Source of the DNA: CALIZF01 sp046292445
Lineage (GTDB): Bacteria > Pseudomonadota > Alphaproteobacteria > Rhodobacterales > Rhodobacteraceae
DNA: 64,000 bases
Assembly (NCBI GenBank): GCA_046292445.1
Contig: JBKBQT010000005.1
Location: 91,781 to 155,780, forward strand
Direction: 5' to 3'
The notes under the pieces were generated by a model. The model was not told where the DNA came from. It saw only the letters and a list, made by a program, of their open reading frames with translations, and searched no databases. Positions 16,936 to 25,326 of the stretch are shown piece by piece. The position numbers and the translations under genes are program-made. Each line of letters starts with the position of its first letter. Within the stretch, counting starts at the first letter, position 1.

Positions 16936-17413
16936 GGCGGATCCGTGTCGTTGCGGCGCGAGTTATGCACATCGGGCGGGCGGGGGGAACCCTTGCCCCG
17001 CCGTTGCGGCGGCGTGCGCGCAAGCGCGCTCTTGCCCAGCGGGATCGCGGGAAGGCGGCCTGCGCCTCCGGCGGGGATATTTGAGCCAGCCTGAAGGGAG
17101 CCCGTCGCGATTCACCAACTGTTCAGATTCCGCATCCGCCGCGGTCTGCCGTGGTGTAGGTTTACGGCGCGGTAATGTTTCCTGCGCTAGCGTTAACCAC
17201 CCGGGCGACCGGGGGACGCGGGCGCCGGCGGGCGACGGAGGCGGGGCGGTGCAGGGCGACGGATGGTCTGGTGGCTTGCGGTCGGGAAGCGGATGGTCGG
17301 ATGATGGTGCGGAGATCGGCGGGTGTCAGCTTGGCGGGCGGGGCGGATTCCCGCTTCACCGGCCGCCTGCGTCTCGGGGGTGGACTGGGGGCTGGGCTGG
17401 CGGGATCGTCCCG
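16936..17413. other. Intergenic region between yicC and the PAS_5 gene
   Basis: 478 bases between divergent genes. The dispersed element copy at 17064-17096 is the only recognisable structure. After it lies a moderately AT-richer stretch (about 17105-17200) that may contain the promoter of the PAS_5 gene, though I could not fix one. An 86-codon open frame on the plus strand (17175-17435) is highly arginine-rich and overlaps the PAS_5 start; I treat it as spurious. Confidence 0.5.
17064..17096 (+). repeat. Dispersed GGCGGGGATATTTG element, copy 1 (diverged)
   Basis: This 33-bp copy reads GCCTCCGGCGGGGATATTTG, then AGCCAGCCTGAAG. It differs from copies 2-4 by one internal base (AGCC for GGCC) and lacks their flanking GGGA and CCC. 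It lies between yicC and the PAS_5 gene. Confidence 0.8.
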
Positions 17414-18139
17414 ATGCGCAGGGCTGCGGCCGTGATCCCGCCGGAATTCGCCCAGCTCGAGGCCTATTGGGCGGCGCTGCGGGTCGGCGGCGCGATCCCG
17501 CCCCGCTCGGCGATCGAGCCGCGCGGGATCGCCGGCCTTCTCGACCGGACGGTGCTGATCGAGCGGATCGCGCCCTGCATCGCGCGGATCCGGCTCGCGG
17601 GGATGGCGCTGGTGGATCTGATGGGGATGGATCTGCGCGGCATGCCGGTCAGCGCCTTGATCGCGCCCGATGCGCGCGAGGCCGTCGGGGCGGCGATCGA
17701 GGCGGTCTTTTCAGGCCCGGCGCGCGGGGATCTTCTGCTCGAGGGCGAGCGTGGGATCGGCCGGCCCGCATTGGCCGGGCGGCTGCTGCTGCTGCCGCTG
17801 ATCGGCCGATCGGGGCTGGTGGACCGGGCCATCGGGGTGATGGTGCTGGACGGGAGGGCGGGCCGGGCGCCGCGTCGGTTCGTTCTGGCGCGGGCGCTGC
17901 ACAAGCCCGTCGGCGGGCCGGCCTCGGCTGGGCCGGCACCGGGTGCCGGCGGGGTAGCGGCCGGGGCGCCGGAGGCGGCGGGATTTGCCGAGCCGGGCGC
18001 CGACTGGCAGCCGTTCGCTGCCCGCCGATCGGGGGCAGAGGCCGGACGCGCAGCGGCGGGCGATGCGGCACCCGGGGCGGCGCAGGCGAGACGAACGGAG
18101 GTGCCCTATCTGCGGCTCGTCCGGCCCGACAGCGATTGA
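17414..18139 (+). CDS. PAS_5-domain protein of unknown function
   Basis: 241 residues. The N-terminal 150 match the PAS_5 family found mostly in alphaproteobacteria: LEAYWAALRVGG, PPRSAIEPRGI, LIERIAPCIARIRLAGM, GMDLRGMPVSALI and LLLLPLIG. The C-terminal 75 residues are low-complexity, rich in Ala, Gly and Pro, and probably disordered. No enzymatic domain follows, so the protein is probably a sensor or scaffold without an output module. The ATG at 17414 was chosen from family alignment; no strong ribosome binding site precedes it. The gene stands alone, divergent from yicC. Confidence 0.8.
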   Translation: MRRAAAVIPPEFAQLEAYWAALRVGGAIPPRSAIEPRGIAGLLDRTVLIERIAPCIARIRLAGMALVDLMGMDLRGMPVSALIAPDAREAVGAAIEAVFSGPARGDLLLEGERGIGRPALAGRLLLLPLIGRSGLVDRAIGVMVLDGRAGRAPRRFVLARALHKPVGGPASAGPAPGAGGVAAGAPEAAGFAEPGADWQPFAARRSGAEAGRAAAGDAAPGAAQARRTEVPYLRLVRPDSD

Positions 18140-18205
18140 CGGCGGCGACCGAATGCCCCGCGCCGGGCGGCGGCGCGGCAGCCGGGCGGGCGAATGCCGC
18201 GACCC

Positions 18206-19600
18206 TCAGCCTGCCGCGGCCATCCGCGCGCGGCGACGCTGGGCCGAAAGCTCTTCGGCGACGAGGAACGCGAGTTCCAGCGACTGGCTCGCGTTCAGCC
18301 GCGGATCGCAGGCGGTGTGGTAGCGGCTCGAAAGATCCTCGTCCGTCACCGCGCGCAGCCCGCCGGTGCATTCGGTGACGTCCTGTCCGGTCATCTCGAA
18401 ATGCACGCCGCCCGGCACCGTGCCCTCGGCGGCATGGACGGCAAAGAATTCGCGCACCTCGCGCAGGACCGAATCGAAGGGACGCGTCTTGTAGCCCGAG
18501 GCTGACTTGATCGTGTTGCCATGCATCGGGTCGCAGGACCACAGCACATGCGCCCCGTGATCCTGAACCGTGCGGATCAGCCGCGGCAGGTGGTCGCCGA
18601 CGCTGCCCGCGCCGAAGCGGGCGATCAGCGTCAGCCGCCCCGGTTCGTTCGCCGGGTTGAGCCGGTCGATCAGCCGGCGAAGGTCGTCGCCGGTCAACGT
18701 CGGGCCGCATTTCAGGCCGATCGGGTTCTGCACGCCGCGGGCGAATTCCACATGCGCACCGTCCGGCTGGCGCGTGCGGTCGCCGATCCAGAGCATGTGG
18801 CCCGAGCCCGCGACCGGCAGGCCCGTCGTGCTGTCCACCCGGGCGAGCGCCTCTTCGTATTCGAGCAGCAGCGCCTCGTGGCTGGTGTAGAACTCCACCG
18901 TGCCGAGCGTATGAGCGGTATCGGCGTTCACGCCGGCGGCGGTCATGAAATCGAGCGCCTCGGCGATGTGTTCGGACACGGCGCGATAGCGGTCGGCCTT
19001 GTCCTGTTCGGCAAAGCCGAGCGTCCAGGCATGCACGCGGTGGATATCGGCATAACCGCCCGTGGAAAACGCGCGCAAAAGGTTCAGCGTCGCCGCCGCC
19101 TGGGTATAGGCGGTGAGCATCCGGGCCGGGTCGGGGCGGCGCGCCTCGGGCGTGGGCTCGAAGCCGTGGATGATGTCGCCGCGGTAGGAGGGCAGCGTCA
19201 CGCCGCCGACGACCTCGGTCGGGGCCGAGCGCGGCTTGGCGAATTGCCCGGCCATGCGGCCGACCTTGATGACCGGCACCTTGGCGCCCCAGGTCAGCAC
19301 CACGGCCATCTGGAGCATGACGCGGAACGTGTCGCGGATCGTGTCGGCCGAGAATTCGGCGAAGCTTTCCGCGCAATCGCCGCCCTGCAGCAGGAAGGCC
19401 CGCCCCTCGGCCGCCGCCGCCAGATGCGCCTTGAGGCGGCGCGTCTCGCCGGCGAAGACAAGCGGCGGGTATTTGGACAGTTGCGCCTCGACGGCGGCGA
19501 GGGCTTCGGCATCGGGCCAGTCGGGCATTTGAACGCGGGGCCGGTCGCGCCATCCGGCGCGCGTCCAGGCCTGCGCTGCGGTCTTGCTGTTGCCGGTCAT
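18206..19600 (-). CDS. aroG: 3-deoxy-7-phosphoheptulonate synthase, class II
   Basis: 464 residues, the size of type II (plant-like) DAHP synthases and about 100 residues longer than the type I enzymes. It joins phosphoenolpyruvate and erythrose-4-phosphate, the first step of aromatic amino acid synthesis. Landmarks: PPLVFAGETRRL, LLQGGDCAESF, the substrate/metal region VGRMAGQFAKPRSAPTE, RVHAWTLGF and WSCDPMHGNT, VTECTGG near the C-terminus. The gene symbol varies in the literature (aroG, aroH, aroF). It is divergent from the GlxA-like regulator with a 120-base gap. Confidence 0.95.
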   Translation of the reverse strand: MTGNSKTAAQAWTRAGWRDRPRVQMPDWPDAEALAAVEAQLSKYPPLVFAGETRRLKAHLAAAAEGRAFLLQGGDCAESFAEFSADTIRDTFRVMLQMAVVLTWGAKVPVIKVGRMAGQFAKPRSAPTEVVGGVTLPSYRGDIIHGFEPTPEARRPDPARMLTAYTQAAATLNLLRAFSTGGYADIHRVHAWTLGFAEQDKADRYRAVSEHIAEALDFMTAAGVNADTAHTLGTVEFYTSHEALLLEYEEALARVDSTTGLPVAGSGHMLWIGDRTRQPDGAHVEFARGVQNPIGLKCGPTLTGDDLRRLIDRLNPANEPGRLTLIARFGAGSVGDHLPRLIRTVQDHGAHVLWSCDPMHGNTIKSASGYKTRPFDSVLREVREFFAVHAAEGTVPGGVHFEMTGQDVTECTGGLRAVTDEDLSSRYHTACDPRLNASQSLELAFLVAEELSAQRRRARMAAAG

Positions 19601-19720
19601 GGGTGCCCTCCGTCGTCGGTTGCGCCGTCTATACCGGCCGGGCCGCGCCGGTGCAAACACGGCCTTGCGGGCGGGCCGGTTCGCTGTATGGATGACGCAA
19701 CCGACATGGAGTTGTCGCAA

Positions 19721-20734
19721 ATGCCGCGCCCCGCGCCGCTGCACGCCGATATCCGCCGCGAGGGTCCGGCGGCGCGGCGGTTCGTGTTCCTGCTGCTCGA
19801 CCGCTTCACGCTCCTGCCCTTCGCCAGTGCGGTGGAACCGCTGCGCATCGCCAACCGGCTGGCGGGGCGCCCGCTTTATGCCTGGGCGCTTGCCGGCGAG
19901 AGCGGGGTCGAGGCGGTCTGTTCGGGCGGCATCGCCTTCCGCCTCGACTTCGGCCTCGAAGAGATCGAGCGGGACGATGTGCTCGTCGTCTGCGGCGGGA
20001 TCGACGTGCGCGAGGCGACGACACGGGGCATTCTCAACTGGCTGCGGCGCGAGGCGCGGCGGGGGGTGACGGTGGCGGGGCTGTGCACCGGGGCCTGGGC
20101 GATGGCCAAGGCCGGCCTGCTCGACGGCAAGCGCGCGACGATCCACTGGGAGAACCAGGACGGTTTTTCCGAGGCGTTCGAGGCGGTGACGCTGACCAAG
20201 TCGGTCTTTGTCATCGACGGCAACCGCTGGACCACGGCCGGGGGCACGGCCTCGATCGACCTGATGCTCAAGGTCATCGCGGCCGATCATGGCGAGGATC
20301 TGGCCGGCGCGGTGGCCGACCAGCTCATCCATTCCGCGATCCGCACCGACCGCGACAGCCAGCGGCTGTCGATCCCGACGCGGATCGGGGTGCGGCACCC
20401 CAAGCTTGGCCTCGTCATCCAGATGATGGAGGCCAACATCGAGGAACCGATCAGCCCGGCCGACCTTGCCGAGGACGTGGGGATGAGCACGCGGCAGCTC
20501 GAACGGCTGTTCCGGCGGTATCTGAACCGTTCGCCCAAGCGGTACTACATGGAGCTGCGGCTGCAGAAGGCGCGCAACCTGCTGATGCAGACGGACATGA
20601 GCGTGATCAACGTGGCGCTGGCCTGCGGCTTTGCCTCGCCGTCGCATTTCTCCAAATGCTACCGGGCGCAGTACAACACCACCCCCTACCGCGAACGCGG
20701 CACGCAGGGCGGGGGGATGCGCCTGTCGGTGTGA
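19721..20734 (+). CDS. GlxA-family AraC-type transcriptional regulator
   Basis: 337 residues. The N-terminal DJ-1/PfpI-like domain (about 20-190) includes AGLCTGAWAMAKAGLLDG, retaining a Cys at the nucleophile elbow, and the C-terminal AraC domain (about 225-325) has two helix-turn-helix motifs (SPADLAEDVGMSTRQLERLFRR, and VALACGFASPSHFSKCYR). Regulators of this architecture (GbdR, CdhR, ArgR-like) often control amino acid or betaine catabolism. Open starts at 19688, 19706 and 19721; the GGAG nine bases before 19721 favours that one. No obvious target operon is adjacent, apart from the divergent DAHP synthase. Confidence 0.87.
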   Translation: MPRPAPLHADIRREGPAARRFVFLLLDRFTLLPFASAVEPLRIANRLAGRPLYAWALAGESGVEAVCSGGIAFRLDFGLEEIERDDVLVVCGGIDVREATTRGILNWLRREARRGVTVAGLCTGAWAMAKAGLLDGKRATIHWENQDGFSEAFEAVTLTKSVFVIDGNRWTTAGGTASIDLMLKVIAADHGEDLAGAVADQLIHSAIRTDRDSQRLSIPTRIGVRHPKLGLVIQMMEANIEEPISPADLAEDVGMSTRQLERLFRRYLNRSPKRYYMELRLQKARNLLMQTDMSVINVALACGFASPSHFSKCYRAQYNTTPYRERGTQGGGMRLSV

Positions 20735-20756
20735 CCGCGCCGCGGGCCGGCCGGCG

Positions 20757-21875
20757 TCACGCGCCGGGCGCCGCCATGCGGAAGATCGCGCCGGCATTCT
20801 CGGCGATGAACCAGATCGCGCCGTCCGGCGCCTCGCGCACGTCGCGCACGCGCCGCGTCTCGGGCGTCTCGATGCGGGTTTCGGCCCAGCCGGCGGGGCC
20901 GGGGGTTGTCGGGTCGAGCCGGGCGATCAGGTTGAACTTGAGGCTGCCGATCAGGTGATGCCCGCGCCAGTCGGGGAACATGCGGCCCGAGCAGATCGCA
21001 TGGCCCGATGGCGCGATCGAGGGCACCCAGACATGCGCGGGGTCTTCATACCCCGGCGCGCTGCGCAGGTTGGTGATCGGCAGGCCGGAATAGGCGGTGC
21101 CATGCGTCACCTTGGGCCAGCCGTAGTTGGCGCCGCGCCTGACAAGGTTCACCTCGTCGCCGCCGCGCGGGCCGTGCTCGCTCACCCAGAGCCGCCCCCG
21201 GGCATCGAGCGCGGCGCCCTGCGGGTTGCGGTGGCCCCAGGACCAGATCTCGGGGCGCGCATCCTTTCGCCCGACGAACGGGTTGTCGGCGGGCACCGAA
21301 CCGTCGCGGTTCAGCCGCACCACCGTGCCCTCGTGGCGCGACAGATCCTGCGCGAGCGCGTCGTTGCCGCGGTCGCCGATGGTCATCGCCAGCGTGCCGT
21401 CGGGCAGTTCGACCACGCGGCTGCCGAAATGGCGCCCCCCGCGCCCGCCCGGCGCGGCCTCGAAGATCACCCGCAGGTCGGTCAGGCTGCGCCCGTCGGA
21501 CGCAAGGCGCGCCGCCGCAAGCGCGGTGCCGGCGCCATTGCCCTGCCGCTTGGAGAAGGTCAGGAACACCGCCCGGCTGCGAGCGAAGTCGCGCGGCACC
21601 ATGACGTCGAGCAGGCCGCCCTGCCCCGCCACCTCGACCGGCGGCGCGCCGGACACGGCCGCGCGCGACCCGTCCGCCCCGAGCCGCAGCAGACTGCCGC
21701 CGCGATCGGTCACCAGCGCCCCGCCGCCGGGGACGAAGGCGATGCCCCAGGGCTCGTCGAGATCGCCGGCGACGAGGCGGATGACCGGCGCGGCCTGTGC
21801 GACGGCGCGGCGGGCAAGCGCGGGGGCCGCGATCGTCGCGGCGGCTGCGGCGGCGAGGAAGGATCGGCGATGCAT
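20757..21875 (-). CDS. Soluble PQQ-type aldose sugar dehydrogenase
   Basis: 372 residues of the glucose/sorbosone dehydrogenase beta-propeller family. A Tat-like signal peptide (MHRRSFLAAAAAATIAAPALA) sends it to the periplasm. Typical segments are LDEPWGIAFVPGG, ALVTDRGG, FGSRVVELPDGTLAMTIGDRG, GHRNPQGAALDA and SEHGPRGGDEVN. Homologues oxidise aldoses with PQQ or serve as unspecific sugar dehydrogenases. No pqq genes are in the window, so the cofactor source is elsewhere or external. The ATG at 21875 has a CGGAG site 6 bases upstream. It lies divergent from the importer operon, with which it need not be connected. Confidence 0.88.
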   Translation of the reverse strand: MHRRSFLAAAAAATIAAPALARRAVAQAAPVIRLVAGDLDEPWGIAFVPGGGALVTDRGGSLLRLGADGSRAAVSGAPPVEVAGQGGLLDVMVPRDFARSRAVFLTFSKRQGNGAGTALAAARLASDGRSLTDLRVIFEAAPGGRGGRHFGSRVVELPDGTLAMTIGDRGNDALAQDLSRHEGTVVRLNRDGSVPADNPFVGRKDARPEIWSWGHRNPQGAALDARGRLWVSEHGPRGGDEVNLVRRGANYGWPKVTHGTAYSGLPITNLRSAPGYEDPAHVWVPSIAPSGHAICSGRMFPDWRGHHLIGSLKFNLIARLDPTTPGPAGWAETRIETPETRRVRDVREAPDGAIWFIAENAGAIFRMAAPGA

Positions 21876-22049
21876 GCGCGCTCCGGTTGTGTTTCGGCCC
21901 AACGAGATGGACATCGGGCCTTGCGGCGCCGGTTTCGACCCTTCGGCGGCACGAAATCGTTCACAACCCCGCGCGCTGGGTGCTTTTCATCCGCGCATCC
22001 GCACTCTAGGCTGGCTCAGGATCGAAAAATCCAACATGGGAGCAACAAC

Positions 22050-23237
22050 ATGAAGAAACTGCTTCTGGCCTCCACGGCCGCGTTCGCCTTTGCAGGTGCC
22101 GCGGCCTCGGCCGAAGACGTGAAGCTGGGGATCCTGATCGGGTTTACCGGCCCCATCGAATCCCTGACCGGCCCGATGGCGGCGGCGGCCGAACTGGCGA
22201 TGGCCGAGGTCAATGCCTCGGGCAAGGCGCCGAACGGCTGGACATTCGTCCCCGTCCGCGCCGACACCGGCTGCATCGACAGCGCTGTTGCCGTGGCCTC
22301 GGCCGAGCGCCTCGTGACCTCGGACCGCGTCGCGGGGATCATCGGCGGCGACTGTTCCGGGGTCACCGGCGCCGTGCTCCAGAACGTCGCGCGCCCCAAC
22401 GGGATGGTGATGATCTCGCCCTCCGCCACCTCGCCGGGCCTGACCACGGCCGAGGACGACGGCCTGTTCTTCCGCACCGCGCCGTCCGATGCGCGCGAGG
22501 GCGAGGTGATGGCCGAGATCCTGATGGAACGCGGCATCAAGTCGATCGCGCTGACCTATACCAACAACGACTACGGCAAGGGCCTGTCGGATGCGATCGC
22601 CAATGCCTTCATCGCCAAGGGCGGCACCGTGACGATCAACATCAGCCACGAGGACGGCAAGGCCGACTATTCGGCCGAGGTCGGCGCGCTGGCGGCGGCC
22701 GGCGGCGATCTTCTGGTGGTGGCGGGCTATCTCGACCAGGGCGGCCGGGGGATCATCCAGGCCTCGCTCGACTCGGGGGCCTATGACACCTTCGGCCTGC
22801 CGGGCGGCATGGTCGGCGACAACCTGCCGCTGGCCATCGGCCCGGCGCTCGACGGCTCGTTCGGGCAGGTCGCGCAGTCGGACGGCGCGGGTGCGGACAT
22901 CATGATCGAGATCGCCAAGGCGGCCGGGTTCGATGCCACCTCGCCCTATTCGATGGAAAGCTACGATGCCGCCGCGCTGCTCATGCTCGCCATGGCCAAG
23001 GCGGGCACGACCGATCCGCGGGTCTACAAGGATCACGTGCTCGACGTCGCCAACGCACCGGGCGAGAAGATCTTTCCCGGCGAGCTGGCCAAGGCGCTGG
23101 AGCTGATCGCGGCGGGGCAGGATATCGACTATGAGGGCGCATCCTCGGTCGAGCTGATCGGGCCGGGCGAGGCAGGCGGGCGCTACCGCGAGTTCGAGGT
23201 CCGGGGCGGCAAGTACGAGACGATCCGGTTCCGCTGA
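22050..23237 (+). CDS. ABC transporter substrate-binding protein, branched-chain amino acid (HAAT) type
   Basis: 395 residues with a signal peptide (MKKLLLASTAAFAFAGAAASA). It is a periplasmic type I Leu/Ile/Val-binding-like fold: LGILIGFTGPIESLTGPMA, VNASGKAPNG, IIGGDCSGVTGAVLQNVA, ISPSATSPGLT and MESYDAAALLMLAMA. This family binds amino acids, urea, amides and, in some cases, nucleosides or their breakdown products. It is the first gene of an operon with an ATP-binding pair, two permeases and psuK-psuG. The ribosome binding site GGGAG is 8 bases from the ATG. Ligand identity is inferred from the operon only. Confidence 0.92.
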   Translation: MKKLLLASTAAFAFAGAAASAEDVKLGILIGFTGPIESLTGPMAAAAELAMAEVNASGKAPNGWTFVPVRADTGCIDSAVAVASAERLVTSDRVAGIIGGDCSGVTGAVLQNVARPNGMVMISPSATSPGLTTAEDDGLFFRTAPSDAREGEVMAEILMERGIKSIALTYTNNDYGKGLSDAIANAFIAKGGTVTINISHEDGKADYSAEVGALAAAGGDLLVVAGYLDQGGRGIIQASLDSGAYDTFGLPGGMVGDNLPLAIGPALDGSFGQVAQSDGAGADIMIEIAKAAGFDATSPYSMESYDAAALLMLAMAKAGTTDPRVYKDHVLDVANAPGEKIFPGELAKALELIAAGQDIDYEGASSVELIGPGEAGGRYREFEVRGGKYETIRFR

Positions 23238-23354
23238 ACGGCGGCGATGCAGAGCGGGGCGGCCCGGCCGACGGCCGGGTTGCCCTTGCGCAACCACGAG
23301 AGCCGCCGGCGGGGCCAGCCTTGCCCGCAACGCGCGGCCGCACAGGGGACATGC

Positions 23355-24146
23355 ATGATCGTCGTCGAGGATCTGCACAAGCATTTCGGCGGGTTCCGCG
23401 CCGTGGACGGCGCCTCGATCCGCATCGAGACCGGCAGCATCACCGGGCTGATCGGACCGAACGGGGCGGGCAAGACGACGCTCTTCAACTGCATCGCCGG
23501 GCGCCATGTGCCGACCTCGGGCCGGGTGGTGATGGACGGCGAGGACATCACGGGGCTGACGCCGCACGAATTGTTCCACAAGGGTCTGCTGCGGACGTTC
23601 CAGATCGCGCATGAATTCGGCTCGATGAGTTGCCGCGAGAACCTGATGATGGTGCCGGGCGGACAGGCCGGCGAGAGCCTGTGGAACGCCTGGTTCCGCC
23701 GCGGCGCCGTCGCGGCCGAGGAGCGGGCGCTGGCGCGGCGCGCCGACGAGGTGCTCGAATTCCTGACCATCAGCCATCTGGCCGAGGAGAAGGCGGCCAA
23801 CATCTCGGGCGGGCAGAAGAAGCTGCTGGAACTCGGCCGCACGATGATGGTCGATGCCAAGGTCGTCTTCCTCGACGAGGTCGGCGCGGGCGTGAACCGC
23901 ACGCTGCTGAACACGATCGCCGATGCCATCGTCCGGCTGAACAAGGAACGCGGTTACACGTTCTGCGTGATCGAGCACGACATGGATTTCATCGGCCGGC
24001 TCTGCGATCCGGTGATCGTGATGGCCGAGGGGCGCGTGCTGGCCGAGGGGACGGCGGCGCATATCATGGAGAACGAGGCGGTGATCGAGGCCTATCTCGG
24101 AACCGGGCTGAAGAACAAGGTGAAGGCGGAACATGCCCATGGCTGA
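23355..24146 (+). CDS. ABC transporter ATP-binding protein, LivG type
   Basis: 263 residues. Walker A GPNGAGKTT at 34-42, the LivG-type insertion with TFQIAHEFGSMSCRENLMM, the signature ISGGQKK, and Walker B FLDEVGAGVN, where LivG usually has LDEPxAG, so a Pro-to-Val change follows the catalytic Glu. The C-terminal VIEHDMDFI switch is normal. It pairs with the LivF-type gene to energise the HAAT importer. The ATG is chosen from the GGGGAC site. It is separated from livF by about 80 bases that contain a repeat-like element. Confidence 0.93.
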   Translation: MIVVEDLHKHFGGFRAVDGASIRIETGSITGLIGPNGAGKTTLFNCIAGRHVPTSGRVVMDGEDITGLTPHELFHKGLLRTFQIAHEFGSMSCRENLMMVPGGQAGESLWNAWFRRGAVAAEERALARRADEVLEFLTISHLAEEKAANISGGQKKLLELGRTMMVDAKVVFLDEVGAGVNRTLLNTIADAIVRLNKERGYTFCVIEHDMDFIGRLCDPVIVMAEGRVLAEGTAAHIMENEAVIEAYLGTGLKNKVKAEHAHG

Positions 24147-24164
24147 GGTCGCGGCGCCGTGGCC

Positions 24165-24214
24165 GGCCCCCGGGGCGCTGCCCCGGACCCCGGAGTATTT
24201 GCCGAACGATGAAG
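24165..24214 (+). repeat. Repeat-like element between the two ATPase genes
   Basis: GC-rich inverted segments (CCCCGGGGCGCTGCCCCGG) are followed by GGAGTATTTG and, after CCGAACG, ATGAAG. The shape GGxxTATTTG...TGAAG resembles copies 1-4 of the dispersed element, but the similarity is short, so this is a related or convergent sequence rather than a clear copy. It sits just ahead of the livF-type start. Confidence 0.4.
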
Positions 24215-24226
24215 CCGGGGCGCGGC

Positions 24227-24937
24227 ATGGCTGAGCCGTTCCTGATCGGCGAGGCGATGCGGGGCGGGTATGGCGCCGCCGACATCCTGCATGACTGCAC
24301 CATCGCGGTCGAGCAGGGACAGATCGCGGTGATCGTCGGGCCCAACGGGGCGGGCAAGTCGACGGCGATGAAGGCGGTGTTCGGCATGCTGCGGTTGCGC
24401 GGCGGGCAGGTGCGGCTGGCGGGCGAGGATATCACCGCGCTCAGCCCGCAGGCGCGGGTCGCCAAGGGCATGGCCTTCGTGCCGCAGACGGGCAACATCT
24501 TTCCCTCGATGAGCGTGGAGGAGAACCTCGAGATGGGGGCCTTCCTGCGGCGGGACGATTTCCGGGTGACGCTCGAGCAGGTGTTCGACCTGTTTCCCAT
24601 CCTGCGCGACAAGCGGCGGCAGGCGGCGGGCGAGCTGTCGGGCGGGCAGCGCCAGCAGGTGGCGGTCGGGCGGGCGCTGATGACCGAGCCGAGGGTGCTG
24701 ATGCTCGACGAGCCGACGGCGGGGGTTTCGCCGATCGTGATGGACGAGCTGTTCGACCGGATCATCGAGGTCGCGCGGACCGGCATCTCGATCCTGATGG
24801 TCGAGCAGAATGCCCGCCAGGCGCTGGAGATCGCCGACAAGGGCTATGTGCTGGTGCAGGGCGCCAACCGGTTCACCGATACCGGCGCGGCGCTGCTGGC
24901 CGATCCGGAGGTGCGGCGCACCTTCCTGGGGGGTTGA
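24227..24937 (+). CDS. ABC transporter ATP-binding protein, LivF type
   Basis: 236 residues. Walker A GPNGAGKST (about 36-44), Q-loop VPQTGNIFPSMSVEEN, signature LSGGQRQQ, Walker B MLDEPTAGVSP, and switch MVEQNARQAL. It forms the nucleotide-binding dimer with the LivG-type protein. A second in-frame ATG at 24209 would add six residues; I prefer 24227 because the shorter N-terminus fits the family. It ends three bases before the small periplasmic protein gene. Confidence 0.92.
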   Translation: MAEPFLIGEAMRGGYGAADILHDCTIAVEQGQIAVIVGPNGAGKSTAMKAVFGMLRLRGGQVRLAGEDITALSPQARVAKGMAFVPQTGNIFPSMSVEENLEMGAFLRRDDFRVTLEQVFDLFPILRDKRRQAAGELSGGQRQQVAVGRALMTEPRVLMLDEPTAGVSPIVMDELFDRIIEVARTGISILMVEQNARQALEIADKGYVLVQGANRFTDTGAALLADPEVRRTFLGG

Positions 24938-24939
24938 GG

Positions 24940-25293
24940 ATGCAGGCGGTTCTGGTGCTGGCGGTGGCGGCTTGGCCTGCGGGGGCGGCCGATCTGGCCT
25001 GCGCGCCCGACCGGATGTGCCGCAATGCGGCCTGCGCGGCGGCGGTGGATGGCGGCTTTCGCCTGACGGGGCATGACGGGCCCAATCCGGTGGTGGTCGC
25101 GCAGGGCGAGCGGGTCGCGATGCGGGCGCGGGTTTCGGCCGGGGCCGCGTCGGTCCGCTTCGAGGGGCGCAATGCGCAGGGGCTCGTCGAGCTGGTGATC
25201 TACGATACGGGCCGGGGCAGTTTTTCGCATACGCGGGATGCGGGGCGGCGCAATGCGCCGGTCTGGACCGGGCAATGCACGGTCGCGCAATGA
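24940..25293 (+). CDS. Small exported cysteine-containing protein in the importer operon
   Basis: 117 residues. The first ~19 residues (MQAVLVLAVAAWPAGAAD) read as a signal peptide; the mature protein starts with LACAPDRMCRNAAC, three Cys in 12 residues, with a fourth near the C-terminus (TGQCTV). The pattern suggests one or two disulfides in the periplasm. I do not recognise the family. It sits between the livF- and livH-type genes in the same direction and immediately after livF, so it is very likely part of the operon, perhaps an accessory of the substrate-binding protein. Confidence 0.7.
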   Translation: MQAVLVLAVAAWPAGAADLACAPDRMCRNAACAAAVDGGFRLTGHDGPNPVVVAQGERVAMRARVSAGAASVRFEGRNAQGLVELVIYDTGRGSFSHTRDAGRRNAPVWTGQCTVAQ

Positions 25294-25326
25294 TGGCGGC
25301 GGCGACGCCAGCAGAGGGGTGACGGC

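Noticed and set aside
17175..17435. 86-codon plus-strand open frame before the PAS_5 gene
   Set aside because: It is Arg/Gly-rich with no family signal and overlaps the better-supported start.
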